9,905 nt of DNA from Deltaproteobacteria bacterium (GTDB taxonomy: Bacteria > Desulfobacterota > UBA8473): contig DAOWME010000099.1 of NCBI GenBank assembly GCA_030643245.1, forward strand, positions 1 through 9,905, read 5' to 3'. How positions within the stretch are numbered: position 1 is the first letter of the stretch; each line of letters starts with the position of its first letter. The notes below the pieces were generated by a model. That model was not told the DNA's origin and ran no database searches. It saw only the letters and a program-made list of their open reading frames with translations. A program made the position numbers and the translations under genes. This document shows positions 1 to 5,950 of this stretch, piece by piece.

Positions 1-46
1 CGGGATTATGCGACGACATATAACACATACCGCATAAACAATCCCG
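1..46. repeat. Bulged inverted repeat at window edge
   Basis: CGGGATT (1-7) pairs with AATCCCG (40-46). Inside it ATGCG (8-12) pairs with CGCAT (31-35), leaving AAAC (36-39) as a one-sided bulge and an 18-nt loop. The stem is long for chance, but there is no T-run on either side, so it does not look like an intrinsic terminator. It begins at base 1 and may be the end of a larger repeat cut by the window. Function unknown. Nothing else is recognisable before the repeat that starts at 111. Confidence 0.4.
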
Positions 47-110
47 CAGACTGGTACAGTAGGTTTTAGAATAGGGCCATTTCCAAATGGAAACTAATTA
101 TGTAATTTCC

Positions 111-207
111 GGCATCTTTCACGTAACTTTATAAGTAGTTTATATTTATTACGGTGACGCAAAAAGTTACACGTTCTAAAAGTGTAAACGGGCAAATGAA
201 GGATGCC
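111..207 (+). repeat. Diverged copy of a small inverted-repeat mobile element (MITE-like)
   Basis: The ends are inverted: GGCATCTTTCA at 111-121 against TGAAGGATGCC at 197-207, 10 of 11 matching. The interior shares AAGTAGTTTA on the left and AAAGTGTAAAC on the right with the better-preserved copy at 2520-2632, in the same order and orientation. It is 97 bp long and has no coding capacity. The flanking 8-mers (taatttcc and agaccctt) do not match, so either the target duplication has decayed or this copy arrived differently. It also contains an 8-bp inverted pair, GTAACTTT (123-130) with AAAGTTAC (163-170). It lies downstream of the mutase small-subunit gene. Confidence 0.6.
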
Positions 208-251
208 AGACCCTTTATACTATATGTTGTAGTTCTTGGCAAGGAGCAAGA

Positions 252-659
252 CTACGTATTTTCACGGATATGCTTGACGACCGACTCTATGGAGGAGTCC
301 GCCCTGAAGATCCCACTCACACCGAGTTCCTTGAGGAGAGGGATGTCTTGTTTTGGGATTACTCCCCCCAGTATTACAAGTATGTCGTCGAGTTTTTTTT
401 CTTTAAGAAGGTCTATTACATTCTTACTGTGAACAAGATGTCCGCCGGCCAGAAAGCTTAATCCGATAACATCCACATCTTCTTCTTCGGCAGTCTTGAC
501 AACCGTCTGGGGCGTCTGGAGAGTCCCTGTATAGACTACCTCCATACCTTTATCTCTCAGCATCTGACTTATCACCCTGGCCCCCCTGTCGTGGCCATCC
601 AAACCGACCTTGGCGATCAGCACCTTTAACCTTTTGTTCGAACCCATAACCATTTCCAT
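252..659 (-). CDS. Acyl-CoA mutase small subunit, cobalamin-binding domain
   Basis: This 135-residue stand-alone protein matches the C-terminal B12-binding domain of the methylmalonyl-CoA mutase family. The base-off/His-on motif AKVGLDGHDRG is intact, with Lys17, Asp21 and His23 equivalent to Lys604, Asp608 and His610 of the Propionibacterium enzyme. GLSFLAGGH and ILGGVIP follow, as expected for the Rossmann-like cobalamin fold. The length is normal for split mutases, in which the large catalytic subunit (here 808-2472) and this subunit pair to hold adenosylcobalamin at the interface. The ATG at 659 is preceded by AGGGA at about 5 nt; ATGs two and four codons downstream are possible alternatives. 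It lies 148 bp downstream of the large-subunit gene on the same strand, probably in the same transcript. The domain alone does not reveal the substrate. No MeaB-type GTPase chaperone gene is seen beside it. Confidence 0.93.
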   Translation of the reverse strand: MEMVMGSNKRLKVLIAKVGLDGHDRGARVISQMLRDKGMEVVYTGTLQTPQTVVKTAEEEDVDVIGLSFLAGGHLVHSKNVIDLLKEKKLDDILVILGGVIPKQDIPLLKELGVSGIFRADSSIESVVKHIRENT

Positions 660-694
660 TCTTCCCTAGGGACGCGGCTTGAAGTTGTTCAATT

Positions 695-784
695 TGTGCA
701 GTTACACAAACCTAGTGTCTTAAAGTGTCTCTGACGATCCAGATAACAGGATTGCGTTAAAGGGTAAACCTGCCCAACTGCACA
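695..784. repeat. Intercistronic inverted-end repeat, copy A
   Basis: The 9-bp ends are perfect inverted repeats: TGTGCAGTT (695-703) and AACTGCACA (776-784). The block matches copy B (2681-2776) in TGCAGTTACACAAA, AGTGTCTT and AAGTGTCTCTGA, and at the AACTGCAC end; the middle differs in length and sequence. It fills the gap between the mutase large- and small-subunit genes. The outer flanks (AGGGACG at 668-674 and AAGTTATT at 790-797) resemble the ends of the element at 5536-5718, so a larger related element of about 140 bp is possible. No ORF is present. Confidence 0.6.
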
Positions 785-807
785 GGTCGAAGTTATTCAC
801 TCGCTCC

Positions 808-2472
808 TCAAAACGGCGGTTTTACCAAATCAAACGGATCATAACTCAAACCATTAGCCATCCGTATAGTCCCCAAAATCTCGCCTATGGTGGCGTAAAC
901 GGAGGTGGCATCTATTATGAAGGGAAGCAAATTCTTCCTCTTCTCTTTCTCCATGGCCTTAGTATACAAAATGTCCAGGTATTTCTTAACCTTATCATTG
1001 TCTCTCGTTTTCTTGAGCTCTTTCACATTGGTTATCTGTCTTGAAATCGATTCAGGTGGCGTTACATGAACTTCCTCCTTTGTGTCCTCTTCAGGAGGTA
1101 TGGTAAAATCATTTACCCCTACCACAATCCTTTCCTTATCCTCTACCTCTCTCTGATAATCGAGGGAACCCTTCTCTATCTCGTTATCGTACCAACCCCT
1201 CTTCACTGCCTCAACCATGCCGCCTATCTCCTCGATATCCGCCATAATGGTCAAGGCCTCTTCTTCGATTCTCTTGGTAAGATTTTCAATATAATAGGAG
1301 CCTGCCAGGGGGTCGGCCACATTTGCCACCCCTGTTTCATATGCCAGTATCTGCTGAGTTCGCAAGGCCAGCATGTGAGACTGTTCCGTCGGCAGGCAGA
1401 TGGGTTCATCAAACGAACAGCAATGTAGGGACTGCACGCCTCCCAAAACAGCGGCCATCGCTTCGTAAGCTACTCGGATGATATTATTTAGGGGCTGTTG
1501 GGGAACCAGCGAGCAACCGGCCGTATGAACACCGAATTTGAACTTCCATGATTTGGGGTCCTTCGCGCCGAACCTCTCCTTCATTATCCTTGCCCAGAGC
1601 CTGCGGCAAGCCCGGAGTTTTGCTATCTCTTCGAAAAAATCTATGTGAGCAGAACAATAGAAGGCAATCCTCGGGGCAAAACTGTCTACGTCCAATCCTC
1701 TGGCCAGACTTTTCTCAACGTAATCAATGGCGAAAGCCGAGCCAAAGGCAACCTCTTGAGCAGCATTGAGACCTTGCTCCCGCAAGTCATACATATTTAT
1801 GTTCATAGTATACCACGACGGCATATATCTCGCGCAGTATTCTACGATATCTATAGCATTTTCTACCATCACATTGATGGGTAGGAATTTGTCCCTGTAC
1901 CCGCTGTAGTAATGATGTGCCGGGTCGTTCTGTATGGTCCCTCTAAACTTCGATATGTCTAACTTCCTTTTTCTGCCGAGGGCAACATACTGCGACATTA
2001 CCACCGGAGCGCTGCAAGAGGAGGCGATTAAAGACATGCTCACCGTCTCCATGGGGATCTTATCCATCAGTTTCTCCATATCGGACAATGAATTGTACGG
2101 CATGCCCAATACACCTACATCCCCTTCGGCAAAGGGATGGTCGGAATCAATCCCAAAGTTTGTCGGAAGATCAAAGATCACATTCAATCCGGTCTGCCCC
2201 TGTTCAATGAGATACTTGACCCTGCTATTGACATCCTCAGGGGTACCGTAACCGCAGACTTCACGTTTTGTCCAGATCCTCCCCCTAAACATATCGGCGT
2301 GTATCCCCCGTGTAAAAGGATACTCACCCGGTGCTCCTATGTCCCGGCCATAGTTAATCCCTTCCATATCCGAGGGCTTATATACCTCTTTTACCTCAAA
2401 CCCTGACCAGGTCTTGAGTCGACTCGTTCCTTCTTTATAGGCCTTTGCAAGTTTTTCAAACTTATCCTCCAT
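808..2472 (-). CDS. B12-dependent acyl-CoA mutase large subunit, atypical active site
   Basis: This is a 554-residue catalytic subunit of the methylmalonyl-CoA mutase family, a TIM barrel without a fused B12 domain. Family landmarks include YPFTRG, DLPTN, GTIQND, FAPR, RRLWA, GGVQSLH, SFDE, DPLAGSYY and the C-terminal VGVN stretch. Length and split layout resemble 2-hydroxyisobutyryl-CoA mutase HcmA. By eye alignment, the substrate-site residues of methylmalonyl-CoA mutase are replaced: Tyr89 by Val72, Arg207 by Gly191, His244 by Asp229, Gln330 by His and Asn366 by Cys. The active-site Glu370 equivalent is kept. Isobutyryl- and 2-hydroxyisobutyryl-CoA mutases keep the histidine, so the substrate is unassigned. 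I chose the ATG at 2472 because AAAGGGG lies 8 nt upstream; an ATG at 2493 would add 7 residues with a poor ribosome site. The stop is followed by an intercistronic repeat, then the B12 subunit gene. Confidence 0.92.
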   Translation of the reverse strand: MEDKFEKLAKAYKEGTSRLKTWSGFEVKEVYKPSDMEGINYGRDIGAPGEYPFTRGIHADMFRGRIWTKREVCGYGTPEDVNSRVKYLIEQGQTGLNVIFDLPTNFGIDSDHPFAEGDVGVLGMPYNSLSDMEKLMDKIPMETVSMSLIASSCSAPVVMSQYVALGRKRKLDISKFRGTIQNDPAHHYYSGYRDKFLPINVMVENAIDIVEYCARYMPSWYTMNINMYDLREQGLNAAQEVAFGSAFAIDYVEKSLARGLDVDSFAPRIAFYCSAHIDFFEEIAKLRACRRLWARIMKERFGAKDPKSWKFKFGVHTAGCSLVPQQPLNNIIRVAYEAMAAVLGGVQSLHCCSFDEPICLPTEQSHMLALRTQQILAYETGVANVADPLAGSYYIENLTKRIEEEALTIMADIEEIGGMVEAVKRGWYDNEIEKGSLDYQREVEDKERIVVGVNDFTIPPEEDTKEEVHVTPPESISRQITNVKELKKTRDNDKVKKYLDILYTKAMEKEKRKNLLPFIIDATSVYATIGEILGTIRMANGLSYDPFDLVKPPF

Positions 2473-2519
2473 ACTGGCCGCCCCTTTCTTCATGCAGACA
2501 ATCTATAACCTGAAAATTC

Positions 2520-2632
2520 GGCATCCTTCATAAAAGCTTCAAAGTAGTTTACACTTTCTAATAAAAAAACGGTCTCGGCACCGTTGAAGCAGCCATAATT
2601 TAAAAAGTGTAAACCAATGTATGAAGGATGCC
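2520..2632 (+). mobile_element. Intact MITE-like element with 8-bp target duplication
   Basis: This 113-bp element has perfect 13-bp terminal inverted repeats (GGCATCCTTCATA at the left, its complement at the right). An inner inverted pair, GTTTACACTTT and AAAGTGTAAAC, follows. Both flanks carry the same 8 bases, GAAAATTC (2512-2519 and 2633-2640), as expected for a target-site duplication. It has no transposase and must be mobilised in trans. Ends beginning GGC with 8-bp AT-rich duplications are known for ISL3-family elements, and IS6-family elements also make 8-bp duplications, so the mobilising family is only a guess. It sits 48 bp upstream of the mutase large-subunit start. Its interior carries a terminator-like hairpin pointing the same way as the flanking genes. 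Confidence 0.72.
2563..2585 (-). terminator. Likely intrinsic terminator inside the mobile element
   Basis: On the minus strand AACGGT, a 6-nt loop (GCCGAG) and ACCGTT form a 6-bp stem (2568-2585), followed at once by five more T residues. This is a textbook Rho-independent terminator shape. It would stop minus-strand transcripts coming from the two glycosyltransferase genes before they enter the mutase genes. The stem is short, so efficiency is uncertain. Confidence 0.6.
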
Positions 2633-2657
2633 GAAAATTCCTCATCCTATTTCCAAA

Positions 2658-2679
2658 AGGCCGATAACTTTTTCGGCCT
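2658..2679 (-). other. Short hairpin between glycosyltransferase and mutase genes
   Basis: AGGCCGA (2658-2664) pairs with TCGGCCT (2673-2679) across an 8-nt loop. On the minus strand it is followed by TTT then GG, so at best it is a weak terminator. The AGGCCGA-TAACTT core resembles the ends of the element at 5536-5718 and may be its remnant rather than a signal. Confidence 0.3.
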
Positions 2680-2680
2680 A

Positions 2681-2776
2681 TGCAGTTACACAAATCCAGT
2701 GTCTTGAAGTGTCTCTGATGATTCAATCAATAGAGTTGAGTTAAGCGCCGGCAAGCGGTAGTCCTGCTCAACTGCA
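2681..2776. repeat. Inverted-end repeat, copy B
   Basis: The ends are TGCAGTT (2681-2687) and AACTGCA (2770-2776). It aligns with copy A (695-784) in the same orientation, sharing GCAGTTACACAAA, AGTGTCTT and AAGTGTCTCTGA, with a longer central part. The two copies are direct repeats that flank the mutase large-subunit gene. There is no coding capacity. The whole stretch 2473-2836 is repeat-derived and holds no gene I can support. Confidence 0.6.
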
Positions 2777-2836
2777 CGGGTCAAAATTTTCATCTTCCTT
2801 GTCCTTGACGAACTATCTTATCTCCACACGCCCCCC

Positions 2837-4099
2837 CTACATATTGCCTATTATCCGCATCAGCATCGGCTTTAAACAATTTTTATAGAGGGACTCGCAG
2901 GCATAGCCTTCGATTACCTTTCTGTACAGTACGTGTGTGGCGAGCTTCTCAAGAAACCGCAGGATTTTTTCAGCAATACTGTCATGGTCGTCGCTATTCG
3001 AAAATGTGCAGACATAATCTCCGCCTATTTCCGTGAATGTCGGGATGTATGAACATGCAACCGGTAGTTTGAGCAGACCGGCTTCGAGTAAAGGCAGACC
3101 AAACCCTTCAGAATGGCTCGGCATAAAAAGGAGGTCGGCAACCAGATACAAATCCCGTATGAATTTTTGGTCCGCTATAATCTTTTCCCCGATGTTCAGC
3201 CTATAGTCTGTAACAAAGATAACCTCCCGTGACGTATCGAGTTCTTTGGATAGGTTCTTCAGCTTTCGATAATACTTAACATTCTTTGGTTCATGAGGGT
3301 CATAAGAGCCGGTAACGATGTAGCGGACCTTAACCCCTCTTTTTTTCATGGAATGAACCACCCTGAGACCGAGTTCTATATTCTTTCGCGGGATCAACCT
3401 TGCAGGATGAACCATAACTAGATCGGCCTCGTATAGTCTCTGCTCATAAATAAATTGCCGCAACTGTTTTGAAACCTGGATAAAATCCGGTGGCTCGATT
3501 CCATCCGGAACGACCGTTATCTCAACATCGGTATTGTAAAGCTCCGTGAACTGTTCATGTCTTGGCTCAGAGATACAGACATAGTTGATAAAGGGAAAAG
3601 CGGTCCTCATGATGTTCCAGGGGTCCTGATGATATACATCGAGGCAATCAGGATAAAAATACGGAGAGTCGTGATTCCAGCTGATCACAGATTTTTTTCG
3701 GGATTTCGCCACCTTCATTACCGTATGGGCCAGTGGAAGGTTATAGGCCATAGACATCACATTGTGGGCGATAAGAAAATCAAAGGATTTCAGCTCCTGC
3801 AGCAACTCCACGCGCATGATCTCAGTCAATTGATCCAACTTGACGCGATCACCCCGCTTTATGAGATCCTGATGTGCCTTCATTACCGATGGATCCATAG
3901 ACGAGAAGAGGGGGTTGATGATGACGGGAAAATCATCTGTGTAGACGTCCCCCATACCTGCAATGACCTTAACCTCATGACCCAATCGATGAAAGAGCGC
4001 GGCCTGCTGTCTAATTACCTCTTCAACCCCTCCAACCACATTGGGACATGAATAGTGGAGCACAGCGATCCTCAACCGGTTTATATCAGGTTTCTTCAT
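2837..4099 (-). CDS. Glycosyltransferase, GT4/GT-B type
   Basis: A 420-residue retaining GT-B glycosyltransferase of the group 1/GT4 type. The N-terminal Rossmann domain opens with RIAVLHYS and a GGVEEV loop typical of acceptor-site glycines. The C-terminal domain has HPARLIPRKN (donor phosphate binding Arg and Lys) and the EX7E motif EGFGLPLLE, Glu331 to Glu339. No signal peptide or membrane segment is seen, so it should act in the cytosol or at the inner membrane face on a nucleotide-sugar donor. Sugar and acceptor cannot be read from the sequence. Its ATG lies 7 bp after the stop of the upstream glycosyltransferase, with AGAAAGG overlapping that stop, so the two are almost certainly co-transcribed and may act in sequence. 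The stop codon abuts a run of seven C on the plus strand. Confidence 0.88.
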   Translation of the reverse strand: MKKPDINRLRIAVLHYSCPNVVGGVEEVIRQQAALFHRLGHEVKVIAGMGDVYTDDFPVIINPLFSSMDPSVMKAHQDLIKRGDRVKLDQLTEIMRVELLQELKSFDFLIAHNVMSMAYNLPLAHTVMKVAKSRKKSVISWNHDSPYFYPDCLDVYHQDPWNIMRTAFPFINYVCISEPRHEQFTELYNTDVEITVVPDGIEPPDFIQVSKQLRQFIYEQRLYEADLVMVHPARLIPRKNIELGLRVVHSMKKRGVKVRYIVTGSYDPHEPKNVKYYRKLKNLSKELDTSREVIFVTDYRLNIGEKIIADQKFIRDLYLVADLLFMPSHSEGFGLPLLEAGLLKLPVACSYIPTFTEIGGDYVCTFSNSDDHDSIAEKILRFLEKLATHVLYRKVIEGYACESLYKNCLKPMLMRIIGNM

Positions 4100-4106
4100 A
4101 CCCTTT

Positions 4107-5384
4107 CTAAAACCTTTCTATGACTCCGCAGAGAAGTTTTTCGAGCATCTCGTAGGAAAAATGTATTCCCGCAAGGCAATAGTTGGTTTCTGCCATATCC
4201 TTTCGTAACTGTTCGTCATTCAGTACAATCATTATCTGTTTGATGGTTTCACTTGAAACAAACCCGTCAATAAGTGAAAGCCTGAACCCTTTAGGCTCAA
4301 TATCGGCAATGAATACCGAGTATCTGTTCACGACTATGGGCTTCTTATGGTAGATGGCTTCCAGGAATGCATTACCAAAACCCTCATATCCTGACGGATA
4401 GGTAACGAAATCCGCAGCCTCGTATATGTCGGCTATCGTATACTTCGTGTTACCATCTTCGTTATCTATCCCGTCGGGTCCGATCAAGTGATTTATATAT
4501 GCGATCTCGACGTTATGTAGTCTTGCATATTGCTTTATTCTAGCAGCATAGTCACCCCCTTCATCACCTGACGCGTGCGATACAACGAGCATTGGCCGAC
4601 GTAGGTTGATTTGAGCTACCATCTCAATGGAGCGCTCGATCCATTTTCTCGGCACAAGACGCGTAGGCTGAAGGATTAATGGATCACCCTTCCGGAGGCC
4701 GATTTCCTCCCTCAGTCTCCTGATAGTCTCCGGATCAGGCTCCTCAGGCGGTTTTGAATAGTCATATACGTTGGGGATCACAATATTGGACAGGCCAACC
4801 CGGTAGCTCAACATATTCGAGGCTATGGAATTGATCACCACATGCTGTATTGAAGGAAGGCCCGGAGGGAAGGCTGCCTGCAGTAAATCGTTGATGGAAG
4901 TTACCAGGAACCTCTCCCGCTCCCAGAAAAAATCGTGGTGATGGGCAATGGCCGGTGTTGCTGTCTCAGCAATAAACTCGGTGATAGCAAGCCCCAGAGG
5001 CACATTCATGGGGATCGTAAGGGCATTTTCCGCGATTATGAGATCGATATCGAAATTTTTCACAAATTTCCTTAGTGACTTTTTCAACCTCTCCTTTATG
5101 GCATGAATCTGCCGTGATGTTTTGCTAGGTCGTACAATTTTTCTAAAGCAATGTTCATCGATCTCTTTGATCTCGGGATGTTCAAAGTGGGCTTCCTCAA
5201 CAAGAAAGCTTTTATCTTCCGGACGATCCAGCTCACCGGCAAAGAAGAAACATGAGAACCGGTTTCGCTCCAGCACATCAGTCCACTTCTTAATCTCCAG
5301 GCTCACCCCGTCCGTGCCAGCGATCCGGGTTGATACAAACCCTATATTTATGATTTCCTTTGTGGTTTGGAAAGATTGCTTCAC
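4107..5384 (-). CDS. Glycosyltransferase, GT4-like, first gene of pair
   Basis: A 425-residue GT-B glycosyltransferase. The N-terminus carries IGFVSTRIAGTDGVSLE, a glycine-containing first loop. A distinctive HHHDFFWERERF segment lies near residue 150. The C-terminal domain has PTRLVPRKW and the EX7E motif EGFGNAFLE (Glu334 to Glu342). It is only distantly similar to its neighbour, so this is a pair of different enzymes rather than a tandem duplicate. The start is GTG at 5384, with AAGGAA ending 6 nt upstream. No secretion signal is seen. Glycosyltransferases with this GTDGVSLE plus HDFxWER pattern may belong to a subfamily acting on small soluble acceptors such as compatible solutes, but that is a recollection I cannot test here. 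Donor and acceptor are unknown. Confidence 0.86.
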   Translation of the reverse strand: MKQSFQTTKEIINIGFVSTRIAGTDGVSLEIKKWTDVLERNRFSCFFFAGELDRPEDKSFLVEEAHFEHPEIKEIDEHCFRKIVRPSKTSRQIHAIKERLKKSLRKFVKNFDIDLIIAENALTIPMNVPLGLAITEFIAETATPAIAHHHDFFWERERFLVTSINDLLQAAFPPGLPSIQHVVINSIASNMLSYRVGLSNIVIPNVYDYSKPPEEPDPETIRRLREEIGLRKGDPLILQPTRLVPRKWIERSIEMVAQINLRRPMLVVSHASGDEGGDYAARIKQYARLHNVEIAYINHLIGPDGIDNEDGNTKYTIADIYEAADFVTYPSGYEGFGNAFLEAIYHKKPIVVNRYSVFIADIEPKGFRLSLIDGFVSSETIKQIMIVLNDEQLRKDMAETNYCLAGIHFSYEMLEKLLCGVIERF

Positions 5385-5423
5385 CTTCTTTTCCTTTCAC
5401 TTGTCCTTCGGTTTCCCTTACAG

Positions 5424-5442
5424 TATGGTACTACTGACCATA
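5424..5442. promoter_or_regulatory. Palindrome upstream of glycosyltransferase operon
   Basis: TATGGT (5424-5429) and ACCATA (5437-5442) form a perfect 6-bp inverted repeat with a 7-nt spacer, about 40 bp upstream of the GTG start at 5384. Size and position fit an operator for a dimeric regulator of the minus-strand glycosyltransferase pair. No matching sigma70 promoter was convincing here, so this is only a candidate. Confidence 0.3.
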
Positions 5443-5471
5443 TGACTGACTGACACCTGAATCCTTCGGCC

Positions 5472-5517
5472 ATAAATAGCAGCTTTCACTCCAAACCGTA
5501 GGCCGCGATCTATTTAT
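5472..5517. repeat. Inverted repeat ATAAATAG / CTATTTAT
   Basis: ATAAATAG (5472-5479) and CTATTTAT (5510-5517) are perfect inverted copies separated by 30 bp. The outer bases CGGC and GCCG extend the symmetry with a small offset. It may be a small decayed element or a pair of regulator sites in the divergent intergenic region. No T-run suggests a terminator. Confidence 0.35.
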
Positions 5518-5535
5518 CTGCCGTGCACGTTGTTA

Positions 5536-5718
5536 AGGGACGAGGCCGAAACAACTTCCCCATTTGTGCATCTCATTTTCAGGCCATCTTTGCCCGATCT
5601 TCAAACACAAAATCCTCGAAATAGGTCAAACTATTCCTGCGTTTTTCCGCTTTCAGATTGAACAAACCTAACCTAAATCTGAGCGCCAATTTGAGAAAGT
5701 TATTTCGGCCCCGTCCCT
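5536..5718 (+). mobile_element. 183-bp inverted-repeat element, complete copy
   Basis: The 22-bp ends (5536-5557 and 5697-5718) are inverted repeats with two mismatches. The left end starts AGGGACGAGGCCGAAAC and the right end finishes CGGCCCCGTCCCT. The left 101 bp reappear at 9667-9767 with 7 mismatches and no gaps. An inner hairpin, CAGATT (5654-5659) with AATCTG (5676-5681), lies in the right half. There is no ORF of note and no clear target duplication. It is most likely a non-autonomous mobile or palindromic intergenic element. It separates the glycosyltransferase operon from the clpS promoter. Confidence 0.65.
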
Positions 5719-5841
5719 AAGGATGAAACGCATGTTCCTGTGGAGCAGACTCAGGCATCATCGCTGTGAGATTCACAAATTTATCAATATACCATATCAA
5801 TCTAATCTTGCAAGAGGGAAAGTTGATCTCAGCAAAAAGAC

Positions 5842-5870
5842 TTGATAAAATTCCTGGAGAGGTGTATTTT
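5842..5870 (+). promoter_or_regulatory. Sigma70-like promoter for clpS-clpA-aat
   Basis: TTGATA (5842-5847) and TATTTT (5865-5870) are separated by exactly 17 bp, matching the -35 consensus at 5 of 6 and the -10 consensus at 4 of 6. Transcription would start near 5877, giving a leader of about 75 nt before the clpS ATG. A TGTGAGATTCACA palindrome lies upstream at 5765-5777; its 3-bp centre is shorter than that of a CRP site, so I do not assign a regulator. Confidence 0.5.
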
Positions 5871-5950
5871 ATATCAAGAACAATATGGCACCGAAGCAGA
5901 GATCCGGAAACTAAAAGATATCAAGAACCAATCTCATCGGAGAACCACAG

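Noticed and set aside
232..251. TCTTG/CAAGA hairpin after the B12-subunit gene as a terminator
   Set aside because: The stem is only 5 bp and no T-run follows on the minus strand.
154..461. Two plus-strand open frames opposite the B12-binding subunit
   Set aside because: Both are antisense to a clear gene, and the first begins inside a repeat.
695..784. Possible integron attC or attachment site because of the inverted GTGCAGTT/AACTGCAC ends
   Set aside because: The attC core sites (GTTRRRY and its partner) and stem spacing are not present, and no integrase is nearby.
2490..2726. Minus-strand open frame of 78 codons upstream of the mutase large subunit
   Set aside because: It is composed almost entirely of the MITE-like element and neighbouring repeat sequence, overlaps the likely mutase start, and has no recognisable domain.
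5765..5777. TGTGAGATTCACA as a CRP/FNR-type site
   Set aside because: The half-sites are CRP-like, but the 3-bp centre is too short for the 6-bp CRP spacing, and the position is far upstream of the promoter.
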